Shown: positions 21,918 to 34,266, counted from the stretch's first letter. The stretch is DNA of 64,000 nucleotides from Phytopythium helicoides (GCA_024867545.1 JANFNE010000081.1:1-64000), one strand, 5' to 3'. Notes: generated by a model from the sequence alone, not told the origin. Made by a program: numbers and translations.

Positions 21918-24900
21918 ATGGGCGACAAGAAGGCGTCCGAGATGTTCGACGTCAACTGGCAGAAGGTGTGGCCGGACCGCATGCCCGTCATCCTGCGCGA
22001 CCTGGCGCCCACGAACCCGTTCAACCCGCGCAACCTGTGGCCGGAGGAGCAGGACGAGGCGGCCTCGGCGGCGGCGGCGGCGGCTGCGCAGGCCGAGGCC
22101 GAGCCCGAGAAGGGCAAGAAGCCCGGCAAGGAGGACAAGAAGGGCGGCAAGCTCAAGAAGGCCGACCTCATCCGCCTGCAGCTCGCCAAGGACAAGCTGG
22201 CCAAGCAGAGCAAGGTGGACGAGGAGAAGCTCTCGAACGTCAAGAAGTCCAACAACCTGCTCAAGATGAAGATGACCACGGCCACGGGCCGCCTCAAGCA
22301 GCTCTACGAGATCCTGCGCGACTTTTGCAAGAAGAAGGAGTACATCGACGCCGTCGACACGCTCTGGGAGATCCAGCGCACGCAGTTCCTCAAGGAGCGC
22401 GACCCCAAGAAGAAGGTCGACAAGCTGCAGCGCAAGCTCGACGAGGAGGAGGACGCCAAGCTCGTGTCGGAGCTCAACGCTATCCACAAGAAGTACCGCA
22501 AGTATGTCAAGACTGTCAACGACTTCCTCGCCGGACGCGACCTCATCGAGTTCCAGCTCACCGAGATGTCCGATCGCCTGCCGCCGCTCAACATGCACCA
22601 CATGAACAAGTTCATCCTCGACGACTGGCAGCGCACGGTGCTCACGCACATTGACCAGAACCACTCGGTCATTGTCTGCGCTCCCACGAGTAGTGGTAAG
22701 ACCGTGCTCTCCTCCTACGTGTCCGTGGTCGGTGGCAAGGTGCTGTTCATTGTGCCGACGGACCCGCTCGCGTGGCAGGTCGCTGCTCTGTTCCAGGCTA
22801 TGGTTAAGGGTGCCGTCGCTCTTATCACCGAGGGCACGGTGTTCCTCCCGCCGGGTTTCCGCATCGCAGTCGGCACTCCTCGCGCCGTCGAGTCGACCTT
22901 GATTGAAATTGGATACGACTTCCAGTACGCTGTCTATGACGAGGTGCACGACTTGAACGGACCGGAGGGTGACGCTCTTGAGCGCATCGTCAAGGCAGTC
23001 ACGTGCCCGTTCCTTGCGCTTTCTGCGACCATCGGTAACGCCTGAGAAGCTGAAGAACTGGTGGAAGCTGCACCACCCGCGCGATGTGCACCTGCTGGAA
23101 TACAAGGGCCGCGTTCATCAACCTGCAGCGCCTCATTTGGCGTGAGGAGCCCGAAGAAGGCAGCACTGCCACGAAGGAGTTGGTTGCGCTGCATCCGTGC
23201 GCTGGTGTCACGCTCGAGTACTTGACAACGGATGGATTCAACGCGGGCGATCTGGCATTTACGCCGCGTGATGCATTTGCGCTCTGGAAGGCCATGGAGC
23301 AGTTCTACCCGGTGGATCTGATCAAGGACATCGATCCTCACAGCTTCTTCGCTCTTGACGAGGAAGATGAGGCAAAGCCTGTTGCTTCCGAGAAGAAGGA
23401 AAAGAAGAAGAAGGACAAGAAGAAGAGCAGCAAGTCGAAGAAGGACGATGATGACGACGATGCAGACTACGAGGTCGACCTCGGCAAGCGCACGCACCGC
23501 ATCACGCTTATGGAGTCCAAGATGTATGAGGAGAAGATCAAGGCGCGTCTTGAGGAGCTTGCTGCGAAGGAGCCTAAGGCGACACAGACCCTCCTCGACT
23601 TCTTCGCGCCCCCAGCAAGTCTTCGCGACATTGTCATCGAGCTGCCTGACCAGAAGGACCCCAACCCGAAGAGCGCGGTCGATGTGTACGCGCTGGTCAA
23701 CCAGTTGGTCGCAAAGCACCTCACTCCAGCCATTGCATTCCAGCTCGACTCGGTTCGCTGTCGTCAGCTTTTCAACCAGCTGCTCAGCGCTGTCGAAGAA
23801 GCCGAGCTGGCGAAGTATCCGAACTTCCGCGAGAAGGTGCAGCTTGAGTATGCCGAATGGGAGAAGAACAACGCTGCTGCTAAGAAGCGTGAGGCCAAGG
23901 TGAAGGCCAAGGGCAAGGAGGAGGACGAGCGCGAGTCTCAGGCGTTCGAGGAGAAGCCTCCTCCGGATATTTACGCTCCGCACCCCGACTTCGTCCTGAC
24001 TCCGGTTGGCTCTCGTCTTACGGCGACTGAGTTCAAGGAGATCAAGTGGCAGCTGCGCCGCGAGCTTTCCGAGGAGTCGGACGATGGCCACGCACTTGTG
24101 CGTTCGCTCCGCCGAGGTATCGGTATCTATAACCAGAACCTCCCAGCCGCGTACCTCCGCATCGTGCAGTCTCTTGCTCAGGCAGGTCGCCTAGCAGTCG
24201 TGTTCTCTGATGATTCGCTGGCTTACGGTGTCAACATGCCGTTCCGCACGTGCTGCTTCCTTGAGGACACTTCAGGCGACGTCCTGACGTCGTTGATGGT
24301 TCAGCAGATGGCTGGTCGTGCCGGTCGTCGTGGTCTGGACCGTCAGGGTAACCTGCTCTTCGCTGGCCTCCCGTGGTCTCGAATCCAGTTCCTCATGCGT
24401 GGTCTGCTGCCGGATGTGAGTGGTCGCAAGTCGCTCTACCCTACCATTGCGCTTCAGCGTTTGCTTTCACCGCATATCGATGCCGACATTATGCAGCGCA
24501 TCGTTTCGCATCCTCTGCACGAATACATGATTGGCAACGATGATTCGACGGCGACCCAGCAGGGCACCTCGTATCTGTCCAAGTCGGTCGAGTGGATGGC
24601 GCACTTTGGCCTCATCACGCCCTGACTACAAGCTGGCTGTGGACGCGTCGGTCGCTAAGCTCGTCTGGGAGTGCCGCGACGACCCGTCTGAGGCTCTGGG
24701 TATCTTCTGGCTCCTCCCGAGCCTGCTGAAGGAGTTCCACCACAAGCCGGGTGAGGTTATTGCTCTGCAGTTGGCGCTGTTCAACATGCTTCTGCGCGTT
24801 GTGGACCGCGAGCAGTACCACGCAGGAGTACGCGCACGCGTCTCAGCTTGCGCCACTCGTCGGTCAGGAGGAGGCATGGGAGAAGGTCACTGCCTTGCTT

Positions 24901-25203
24901 CTCAGCTACCAGGATAAGCTGAACGAGCTTGGCGAGTCTGCTCCGGAGGAGCTCCGTCTTCGTGTGTCCCTTGAGGACCCGCTCGACGGCTATGTGTTCC
25001 GCACGGTGGTTGATAACCTCATTCCGACGGGCCTCGGCACCTCCCAGCTGCACCTTATCAAGAAGCGTCTGCGTCTGGTTGGCGACCGCCTCCGCCTGAT
25101 GCACAACTTGCTCATGTACAGTGGTCGCTACGGCGAGCTGGAGGAGATTGTGCGTAAGTGCTTCCGTCGTATCAAGTGGATCCTCATCGACTCGGAGGTG
25201 TAA
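21918..25203 (+). CDS. DDX60-type Ski2-like DExH-box helicase (four +1 frameshifts)
   Basis: Superfamily 2 RNA helicase of the DDX60/Ski2-like group. N-terminal helical, lysine-rich segment (residues 1-230), then motif I APTSSGKT, motif II DEVH, motif III SAT, a long charged insertion (about residues 455-500, KKEKKKKDKKK and an aspartate run), GIGIYNQNLPAAY, GVNMPFR, and motif VI QQMAGRAGRRGLDRQG, followed by a helical C-terminal domain. DDX60 in animals is linked to ribosome-associated and antiviral RNA surveillance; the oomycete role is unknown. The frame changes at 23041-23042, 23114-23115, 24620-24622 and 24819-24820, each by one extra base in a homopolymer, two of them producing an immediate TGA. 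Removing one base per site gives exactly 1,094 codons. It is shorter than animal DDX60. The start ATG lies in an ACCATGG context. Confidence 0.85.
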
Positions 25204-25491
25204 GTTGTCAGCTCAACAAGATTTCTGGAGAAAAAGTCGCGTCGCAACTCCCTCGTTCCCAATCGAGGTAGAGGTGCCAGGCTGGCGCTTCCAGCCGCGC
25301 GCTCAGGGGCCTACAGAGCTAGTTAGCGTGTAGACTGTCATTACTGGGTCAATGGCGCCGAACAGGCCTTGTATGTTACTTGCATGAGAACTGAGAAAAC
25401 AAGCTGACAAGGTTAGACGCCCGATTCTTGAGCTGTTACCTTCTTTGTGAGCGATCGATGGTCGCGTCGGTTGACAAACTTCTTTGTTCGA

Positions 25492-28400
25492 ATGGACAGC
25501 CACAACGGGAAGCTGTCGGCGCGGATTGGCATCCGACGAGATGAGTCGCGGCCGCTTACGTCGATGGGGAATGCCGAGCTCAAGCTCGAGGCGACACAAG
25601 CGAAGCGAGCACCTTTGTCTGGTCGAGACGCCGGCGAGTTCGACGTGCGGCAGTTCCTTCTTGACCAAAAAGCAGAGCAGCCGCTGCACAAGAGCTCGCT
25701 TTTTCGCGTGTCTGCGACTACCAGCAGCAGCACGGGCAGACTCGGTTCGCCCGGGTCTCCGCCGACATTTCGCGAGACCAAATCTCGCAAGAAGTTGTTG
25801 CCTCGGATGGATGTGACCCAGTCAACTAGGTTCGCTGCCTCGGCCGTCAACCACCCACTCGGAGGCGCCTCACACGCGGAGAGGAATACAGAGGGAAGGC
25901 AACAACGTCGAAGAAGACGATTGCATCTCGCACTTCTACACGCTCGAGCGCATGGGGGAAAGCTGCTATCACGCAGTCCAAAATCGCAACAAGACATGGC
26001 TGTTCTTGCCTGGGGCGGAAGAGAGGTCGAAGGGCGGAGCGAACAGTGGAAACAATGCGCTGACATCCATCGAGCGGCCGTCACGGCGAGCTGACTTGCT
26101 AGATCTCCAGCGTTGCTACGACGCAGCACTGCAGTTCGCGAGTAAGAAGCACGATCGTGACGTAGAGTGCAGCGATCGCCTTGCGATGGTTGATCGCGAC
26201 TTTGTGGCAATCCAGGCCCGTGTTAGCGATAAATACGCTGCCCGGTTTTCTGGAGGTAATGAAGAAGATGTGGCAGCCGACCACAAGGTGCTTGCTCGAC
26301 TTTTCTTTGAGCAAAAGTGGGCTGACGTGGTGCTCGGAGAGCTCGAGGCAATGTTGACGGTGTCGTTCCTAGAGCAAGGGGTTGCGCTGCGAAAAGCGCG
26401 TATTCAGTACGCTCAAGCTTTCTTCCACCTCGAGAAGTTGTATGCGACACAGTGGAGCAGGTATCACGACGCTCTTGAAAACCTCGAGCGGCTTCGCGCG
26501 GACAGTCGGCGAACAGATGAAGTACACGAGCAGCGTGTCTGCGAGATGAAAGAAAAATATGAGGGCGAGATCAAACGCATGTCAGCAGTCTTTGACGTTA
26601 CCAAGCACGACATGGAGCGAAAAGTGGCCGAGTCGAAAGACCAGATGACCAAGATGGCTGACACAATGAAGACACTGAACGCCATCTTTCGCCAGATGCG
26701 CGAGGACACCGACAAGGTCAAGGCGGTAGAGTTGCGCGAGAACTATATCAAGCTTGAGCAAAAGCATGAAGTCTTATGTGAAGAGGTGACGGCACTTCGG
26801 CCGTTGGTAGAGCAGAATGCTCAACTGGAGGCACAAATAGAGGAGCTCGTGCGCGAACGAGATAAGTTCAAGGATGATATGGCCCAGCTTGACGTTCTAC
26901 TGAGCGCCAAGGACGAGACAATTGCAACACTCATGGAGCGCCAGAGTGATTTACTGGCAGCACAGGAGCTGCGTGAGGCGAAAGAAGAAGAAATGCGACG
27001 GAGGGCAGCAGAAGAAAAAGAAGAGGAGGAAGAGGACGATGCACCCATTGAGAGTGCAAATGCAGTGGTTGTGAGTGATGCAGAAGCTCCGGGGTCCCCG
27101 TCTTCGCCACCGTCACGGAAACGACTGCACCGCTCCGGGTCGTCCGTTGTTTGCGTGCGATGTAAGCAAGAGTTGCGAGCAATGTCGGCAGGAGGTGGTG
27201 TTACTGAAGATTCATCGGCTCGTCGATTAAGCGTGACGGGTGCCGACACCACTGAGGAATACGCGGATAGAGACTTATCTACAGCTGGTGTAAACCATAT
27301 TCAGGCGAAGCGAAAGCGCATCCAGTGCTTGTACTTTCGCATTTTGCTACCCAACCTACGTGGGCGGCGGCCTCAGCGCGAGCCTGCATGGACGTTTAGC
27401 TGCATGCGGGCAATCCTTTTTTCCAAACAAATTGACGATGCGATGACGCGTCGAAATGGTGGAGCATTTCCATCACGTATCCGCATGCCTGAATTCGTAT
27501 ATGCTTGGTTTGCACCGTGGCGGTCTATCAAAGATGAAAAGCTTGAGGCCGAATTCGGAGTTGAGGATTCTGGTAAGCCAGGCGAAGGCGATGTTGGGGC
27601 TGATGATCCTGATGACCAGAATAACGACCCGTCAGTCCAAATGTTCTTGTCGTCCGAACAACGGCAGATGCAGGCAGATGAAGAAAGGTGGTGTCTTTAC
27701 TACGGGGTTAAGGCCCTCGTTCAGCAAGGCTATCTCGAAGCCAAACTGTTTTTATCCCTCATGGACGAGAAGTTTGGCGAAGACGAACTGGTTTTTATGC
27801 TGTATTGTTACCAATTATTAGACGTCCTTGTCGGAGGCAAACTCAATTGGGGTCCACTTCGGGATAAAGTGGCTTACCATTCCTTCTCCAGAGAGTACGA
27901 AAATCTGTTTGGCCCAGCGTCATCTCCAACGACACACCCGTCTGCGGTAGTACCCAAGACAATCTGGATTTCACCGTATCACGCCTCACTCGCCACTAGT
28001 ATTGTATTAGCTCGAGCCACTGAGTCGGAGCGCGAGGCGCTTGATCAAAAGATGATGGCGTACGTTGTGACAAATGTACCGGATGATGAGCGTCCTCAAG
28101 TGTTCCTTACACCGGAACAAATGGGGATCAAGGGGGATATGTTCGGTAGGAAAAAGCCACAGCGAAGGCACACAGTGGAGGACGACCGCGAAGAGAGCGA
28201 CCCGCTCCAATTCATTGACGCACACCTGTGGGTTGAGTTGATGATGCTCGAGTACAAAGAAGAGCAAGCCCATCGCCGAGCTGCCATCCGGCTCATGTTC
28301 CAGACTGCGACGGCGTCTATCACGAACGGTGAGGTTGGTAATATGGCGATTGGACCGACTAACGGCGCAACCATGGATATGGAACAGTTTCGCGTTATGG

Positions 28401-30986
28401 TACGCACACTAAACGACGAGACCCCAGCGTTCGTGATCGCGACTCTCTTTCGCAACGCCTATACCAAAGGCAATGGGATCGTGACTTTTGATGCGTTCAT
28501 GGAGGCAGCTGAAGCCAACCAATTTTTTTCGACATGTATGCGACTAGAAAGTCCTGCTTCCTGCATTGCACGGCTTGCAAGCAGCTTCAACAAGGTTATC
28601 TCGTCATCAACGTCTCCTATGCTCACTGCAATTGCAACGGGTTCTCGCGCTGCTTTTATTGTGGAGAAGCTGTTTACGCTTCTTCGACACGAACTCACAG
28701 CCATGGTTGCTGCTCTACCTCTCTGGACGAGAAGTGTGACGGACGGGCTTGTTTACGATGTAGCATCAACACTGATGGGTTCCGACGACGGGAGTGGAGG
28801 AGGAAGCGTCGCTTACACGGACGGGATGCGGCTACTGGCATCTTTCCATCGCCTAATCGAATACTTGCAGCTTGTCAAACTTGTCAAGCGTGAAGTGACA
28901 GGTGATGCTGTGAGCTCAAAGCACATTTTCAGCATCGAGAAGGCGCTCAACGCTCTTGTCGACAGCGTGCGGCTGCGAGACAAATCTTCGTACGTTAAGA
29001 TTGCTTTTACTTCTTTTGCTTTCCATATTGTACATTAATCTACTTTACGTTTTGTTCAGGGTGGAGATTCTCATGGAGACTGTCAAGCAAAAGTTGTGTG
29101 TAAAACGCGTTCAGCTTGCATTCCGTCAGCATCTACAGCGAGAGTTTGGCGCTCCACTGGCAATGCGCGCACTTCTTCATCGAGACTATGGTCGAAGTCT
29201 GTACGCACAATCGTCAATGCCGACTCCGTCGTCTTCGTCCATGCCCTCGTTTCGCACTCGGCACGCAATGCGGTCGCTTGGATGGCTGCTCAGCATCATA
29301 TCGGCAATTTTCCGTTTATCGCTCAAATCTGATCGAGTGCCAACGTTACTACTTGAATTGAGTAGCGTTAGCAGCGCCTTTGTGAGCTCTACAAACCAGC
29401 ACTTCCTAGACTCTCCAGGATCTAGCTCGGCAGGCAACAATGGAGTTGGGCCGGCGCCTAGATCGGTGTTGCTGGAACTAGTGTATGATTTCTTCATCAG
29501 CAAGTTTGGGACACGGTGGGAGGCAGAGAAGCTCATTCACGACCTGTTCACCACGTGCCGTGGTGCCATCCGTGGTGAAATTTCATGTGGTGAAAGCAAT
29601 CGCGGTCACCCACTCGCATGGGTTTTTGGCTATGTGTGCTGCATGGATGCATTACCGCCGTGGCCGCAATTGTCTGGAGCCTCTTCTCAAGATAGCGACC
29701 AAGGCTTGGATGATCGAATACTTGGCCAAAACGAAGCTGTTGCGTTCGTCCAAGCCATTCTCCGGTGCGGCATGCACCAGTTTGCACTGCTTGACCCGAC
29801 ATTTCTGATTCGGCCGGTTGAAGAGAGCAATGACAGCGGTGCCAGCCTTCGAAGCCAACTTAACGAGCGGTGGATGTGGCCTACGGACTGGATTGATGTG
29901 CAGACGGCTGAGAATCTTTTAGTTGCTGCTTTTGAGCAACTTGGTGCCGACCGAACACAGCGCATGCGCGCTCGGCTGCGCGCTGAGGCCGCTAATGCCG
30001 ACTCTAGCGACGACGTGCTGGATGCAAACACTTTTCTGGTGCTCTCTCTGCGCGAGTGGCGGCGCTACATTAAGTTTCGCATGGACGAAGTGCGTGCCAT
30101 TTGCCAATTGCTAGAAAGTGACGAAATCGCACAGTTTGAGCGCGTGCTACCACTTGAGACGATTGCAACTGTGCTCCAGAAGGCCGGGGTCATGTTTACC
30201 GGAGACGAGCTGGGCATAGTATTTCGTCGACTACTCGCAACCGAGCCACCTCCCACAGCGAGTGGCAGTGATCCAGCGACTCGGTTTTCTCGACCCAGTA
30301 GCTCCTCCTCTTCACGGTCATCACTGGTATCTACCAAAGAACGTCTTAGCGAGCGCGTCGCGGCTGCAAGCTTCCCACTACTAGCTCGAGAGCCACTCAA
30401 CCGCCTTTCTGAGATTGAGGACGCTGCAGCGGAGCGGTTCAAGATTGCACCAAATGCGCGACTGAGTCTGGACTTGCTGCTACGCTCATGGCGCGAGTAC
30501 GAAGAATCTGCGCGCGAGCTCATTGACAAGCTACGACACGTGGGCAAGAGTAATGACATCCAGGCTGAGGCATTCTCTCGCTCCGGTGTGGGTACATCTC
30601 CATCTCCTCACCGCCACGTGTTGTACCTGAGCTCATCGACTTCTGGCAATTTGTCGAGCCAAGACGTTGCGCAGCTCGAGGCCGTCCACACGCTCTTCCT
30701 GGAGCGTCTGGCAGTTGCGACGAGCGTCGTCGTGAACGCGAATGACACAAATGACAATGCGAACGCAGCGGAGAAGCGTCGAAGCAGCAGCATTGCCGTA
30801 AGCAAGCACGACGGCTCGTTGCGGCTACTGGACGACGAACAAGCCCGCGAGAATGCCGTCAACGAGGCGTGGAAGTGTTTCCGTCAGCTTCTCGTGGCCC
30901 TTGCCCGCCTCCGAGCTCGCGCTGGCCTGGGTGCCGGCGCGCTTCCCGATGCTCTTGACGGCGAAGACATCGCCTCGTCGGCCTGA
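25492..30986 (+). CDS. Large coiled-coil protein, unrecognised (one +1 frameshift)
   Basis: Two exons, 25492-28989 and 29060-30986, joined by a 70-nt intron (GTACGT...TTCAG) give about 1,807 residues once one extra A in the AA at 25896-25897 is discounted; without that the first 135 codons are out of frame with the rest. Visible parts: a basic N-terminus (MDSHNGKLSARIG), a long coiled coil (about residues 300-500) ending in a glutamate run, an acidic/serine linker, a central globular region with YYGVKALVQQGYLEAKLF, and an EF-hand-like segment around YTKGNGIVTFDAFMEA. That segment lacks some calcium ligands. A C-terminal half of mixed helices with further EF-like spacing follows. No family recognised. 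Neighbouring ciliary genes make a flagellar structural role imaginable but unproven. Confidence 0.75.
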
Positions 30987-31447
30987 CCCAGCCGTTGTAA
31001 ATCAACGGCTCCACTTGATCACGTTGACGTTGAAGCTATCGTTAAACATACTGTTAGCTCCATCTTCGAGGTCGCCTCACTTTGAAGTGCGCGGGTGGAG
31101 CTCAACTCGGCCAGCGCGTGCGCGTCGCTCGGCTGCATTGACCGCCACGCCAAAGTCCACTCCTGCAGCATCCGATGCCAACTTCAACCACCGCCAAAGG
31201 AGTCGATTGCTGGTCCTGGCGACACTCATCGGCCACAATCGAAGCTCCAGCTCATCACTGCAATACTGAGGCTGTCGGTGGTCTGCACGGTGCTGAGGCT
31301 GTTGCTACAGTATGAGTTGACGCACGAGTGACGTCAGAGGTTGAAGTGCAGACTACCAAAACCCAACAGATTGCGTACTGCATTAATCCAACCAATCCGC
31401 CAATCACATTCGACCTTAGCATGCGTGTCACGCGAATACAGCCTAAC

Positions 31448-31480
31448 CCCTAAAAACCTAAAAACCTAAAAACCTAAAAA
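31448..31480 (+). repeat. Short tandem repeat (CCTAAAAA)4
   Basis: Four consecutive units of CCTAAAAA, preceded by CCTAACC. It resembles but does not match the oomycete telomere repeat (CCCTAAA). Confidence 0.8.
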
Positions 31481-31598
31481 ACTAGTATCGTCACCGACTT
31501 CAAGTTGAAGTTTGTAACCTGCCTTTACTGACAAGATGTCATCCTCCCCCCAGCTGTCACCTCTACAAATCCCCATACAAAAGCCACTAAACCGAGTA

Positions 31599-31615
31599 CC
31601 ATTTCTTATTTTCAC
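31599..31615 (+). promoter_or_regulatory. Candidate Inr/FPR promoter of mitochondrial carrier 1
   Basis: CCATTTC fully matches YCAYTYY, followed after three bases by TTTTCAC, a partial match to MWTTTNC. It is 120 bases upstream of the start codon. Confidence 0.4.
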
Positions 31616-31735
31616 CAACGAGAACGTGTCTGCTTTGACTAAAAGTCGCACCCTCCGGGCCAGGAGCCGCCCGCCTCCGCGAGGAGCTCACTCGTCCATT
31701 CGTCGCCCACGCCGCAGCCCAGAGAGCCGCCCGCC

Positions 31736-32743
31736 ATGTCCGCACAGGCCCAGCACCACCTGGCGGCCGTCGAGGCCGTGGTGGACAAGCACGCGCACTT
31801 GCAGGAGAGCGTGGGGCTCAAGGTCGTGCTGGGCGGCTGCGCCAACACCATCTCGGCGTGTGTGACCAACCCCGTGGACGTGGTCAAGGTGCGGCTGCAG
31901 CTGCAGTCGCTCGAGCCCAACGCGGCCCATCCGCTGCCGACGCCGGCCCCCACGAGGTACACGGGCTTTGCGCATGGACTGCGCACGGTCGTCAAGGAGG
32001 AGGGCGCGCGGGGGCTCATGAAGGGCTGGCAGGCGTCCTTCCTGCGCGAGTACTGCTACTCGGGCATCCGCTTCGGCATGTACGACGTCGTCAAGGAGAT
32101 CTACGAGGACCGCGTGTTCAAGCTCTCGGCGGGCGAGCGCGCCACCACGCCGCTCTACATCAAGCTCATTGCCGGAGCCACGACGGGAGGCGTCGGCAGC
32201 GCCATCATGAACCCCATGGACCTCGTCAAGGTGCGCATGCAGGCCGACCGCACCGGATTGCGCTACGGAAACAGCTTCCTCTTCGCGTGCAAGGACATCT
32301 ACAACCACGACGGCATCGTCAAGGGATTCTACCGCGGCGTCGGCCCGACCACGTTCCGAGCCATGGTGCTCACGGCCGCGCAGCTGCCCAGCTACGATCA
32401 CATGAAGGAGACGCTGCTCAACCACACGTCGCTCGAGGAGGGCTTCACGGTGCACATCACGTGCAGCATGTTTGCTGGACTCATGGCCGCGACGGCGTCG
32501 TCCCCACTTGACGTCATGAAGACCAAAATCATGAACGAGTGCTCCAAGACAGCTGCGTCGGCCGAGCACTTCCAGTCGTCCAATGTCATGGGCAAGGTGT
32601 TCATGCAGACGCTGCGAACCGAGGGCATCCGCGGGTTCTTCAAGGGCTGGCTGCCGAACTGGTTCCGCCTCGGGCCGCACACCATCATCTCGCTCATGGT
32701 CTACGAGGAGCTGCGAGCCCGCATGGGTCTGCGACCAGTGTAG
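31736..32743 (+). CDS. Mitochondrial carrier family protein, copy 1
   Basis: Inner-membrane solute carrier (SLC25 family) of 335 residues with the classic three repeats. Signature loops are NPVDVVKVRL (about residue 43), NPMDLVKVRM (about 160) and SPLDVMKTKI (about 255), each a Px[DE]xx[KR] match. The second half-signatures are degenerate (for example GFYRGVGPTTFRAM). It is closest in feel to the uncoupling-protein/dicarboxylate branch, but substrate cannot be decided by eye. Single exon, start in a GCCGCCATGTC context. It is followed tail-to-tail by a close paralog (32910-33893, minus) 166 bases away. Copy 1 has a longer third matrix loop (NECSKTAASAEHFQSSN) than copy 2. Confidence 0.9.
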   Translation: MSAQAQHHLAAVEAVVDKHAHLQESVGLKVVLGGCANTISACVTNPVDVVKVRLQLQSLEPNAAHPLPTPAPTRYTGFAHGLRTVVKEEGARGLMKGWQASFLREYCYSGIRFGMYDVVKEIYEDRVFKLSAGERATTPLYIKLIAGATTGGVGSAIMNPMDLVKVRMQADRTGLRYGNSFLFACKDIYNHDGIVKGFYRGVGPTTFRAMVLTAAQLPSYDHMKETLLNHTSLEEGFTVHITCSMFAGLMAATASSPLDVMKTKIMNECSKTAASAEHFQSSNVMGKVFMQTLRTEGIRGFFKGWLPNWFRLGPHTIISLMVYEELRARMGLRPV

Positions 32744-32909
32744 GTTTGTTGAAGAAAGAGGAGTCAACTATAGGTGTCTAATTGCATGGAAATGTGAGTT
32801 TATGTATTGAACGGGGGCGTCTCTCTTCTTTCGTTCGCGGTCTCCTTCGTCGCGAACTTGTCTTGCTTCTCTCTCCTCCTCCTCGCCTCGACAAGCCTCC
32901 CGCACCCAC

Positions 32910-33893
32910 CTACACGGGCGTCAGTCCCATGGCCGCACGCAGTTCCTCGTAGACCATCAAAGAGATGATGGTGTGGGGTCCAAGGCGGAACCAGTTGGGC
33001 AGCCACCCCTTGAAAAACCCGCGAACGCCCTCGGTTCGCAGAGTGTCCATGAACACCTTGCCCATGACGTTGGACGTGGCGCCTTTTGAACTCGCAGCCA
33101 TGATCTTGGTTTTCATGACGTCGAACGGCGACGACGCCGTCGCAGCGGTCAGCCCAGCAAACATACTTGACGTCATGTGCACCGTGAAACCTTCCTCCAG
33201 TGATGTGTGGTTGAGCAAGACGTACTTCATCTGATCATAGCTCGGTAGCTGGGCAGCAGTGAGTAGCATGGCGCGGTACGTCGTTGGGCCGACGCCGCGG
33301 TAGAAGCCCTTGATGAGGCCCTCCTTTTGGTAGATGTCCTTGCACGCGAACCAAAAGCTGTTTCCGTAGCGCAGACCTGAGCGATCCGCCTGCATTCGGG
33401 TCTTGACGAGGTCCATGGGGTTCATGATGGCGCTGCCGACGCCTCCCGTCGTGGCACCTGCCAGCAATTTGATGGACAACGGCGTGGTGGCGCGCTCTCC
33501 TGGCGACAGCTGGAACACCTGGTCCTCGTACACGCCCTTGACGATGTCATACATGCCGAAGCGGATGCCCGAGTAGCAGTACTCGCGCAGGAAGGATGCC
33601 TGCCAGCCCTTCATGAGCCCGCTGAAGCCTTCCTCCTTGGCGAGCGTCTTGAGCCCATGCGCAAACCCATTGTAGCGAGTCTCGGCCGCAGCCTCAGAAG
33701 CAGTAGCAGGCGGAGCCAGTGACTGCAATTGGAGCCGCACTTTGACGACATCGATGGGGTTGGTGATGGCCGTGGCCAGCGTGTTGGCAAAGCCACCGAG
33801 CACGATCTTGAGCGCCACGCTCTCCTGCTGTTGCTGCTGCTGCTGGGTCGGTGCCAGGCGCGTCGGCATCGCCACCGTCGTCGCGGATGCCAT
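32910..33893 (-). CDS. Mitochondrial carrier family protein, copy 2
   Basis: Paralog of copy 1, 327 residues, single exon, convergent with it. Signatures: NPIDVVKVRL, NPMDLVKTRM and SPFDVMKTKI. A glutamine run (seven Gln, from a CTG/CAG tract near 33825-33845) sits at the N-terminus before ESVALKIVLGGFANTLA. From there on the proteins align along their whole length, with most differences in the N-terminus and the third matrix loop. The N-terminus is alanine/threonine-rich with no clear presequence, as usual for carriers. The pair probably arose by local inverted duplication, much older than the transporter duplication at the left end. Confidence 0.9.
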   Translation of the reverse strand: MASATTVAMPTRLAPTQQQQQQQESVALKIVLGGFANTLATAITNPIDVVKVRLQLQSLAPPATASEAAAETRYNGFAHGLKTLAKEEGFSGLMKGWQASFLREYCYSGIRFGMYDIVKGVYEDQVFQLSPGERATTPLSIKLLAGATTGGVGSAIMNPMDLVKTRMQADRSGLRYGNSFWFACKDIYQKEGLIKGFYRGVGPTTYRAMLLTAAQLPSYDQMKYVLLNHTSLEEGFTVHMTSSMFAGLTAATASSPFDVMKTKIMAASSKGATSNVMGKVFMDTLRTEGVRGFFKGWLPNWFRLGPHTIISLMVYEELRAAMGLTPV

Positions 33894-34266
33894 GGCGGAG
33901 ATAGGAAGGGGAGCTCGGAGGGCTGGAGAGAGAAGAGGGACTGGCGAGAGCTGAGCTGAGGCGCTGGCTGGTGCTTGGGAAGTTCAGCCGGTGAGACGGA
34001 GGAGCGGGTCGCGTGGCTTTGCGCAGCCATTGGTTTAGCGACATGACAATTCAGGCGATCGATGTCATGTAGTGACTTTTATTTTAGATTACTATGTGGA
34101 CAACGTCTCACATGACGCAGCCGCAACGCGCAAAAGCCACTATAATCAGGAAGCATTCCGAGCAGAAAAACGGATGATACGCAACAGTGCGTGGCGGTCT
34201 CGCCACCTCACGATTGGCGCCACGCACTTCGCCATGCTTCGAGCCGCTCGTGCAGCAATCCGAGAT
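33894..34266. other. Intergenic region
   Basis: 5' region of carrier copy 2 and 3' region of the GH1 gene, 373 bases. Purine-rich near the carrier start. No element recognised. Confidence 0.6.

Larger units (their letters stand above)
30987..31735. other. Intergenic region
   Basis: Noncoding stretch between the coiled-coil gene and the mitochondrial carrier. It contains a short CCTAAAAA tandem repeat and a candidate core promoter, listed separately. Nothing else recognised. Confidence 0.6.

Noticed and set aside
14641..25897. Programmed +1 frameshifting, since some shifts have an immediate TGA (23043, 24623, 14716)
   Set aside because: The sites share no common slippery heptamer, several lack a stop, and they are spread over unrelated conserved genes. 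Homopolymer errors explain all of them.
31448..31480. Interstitial telomere repeat
   Set aside because: The unit is CCTAAAAA, not CCCTAAA, and there are only four copies.
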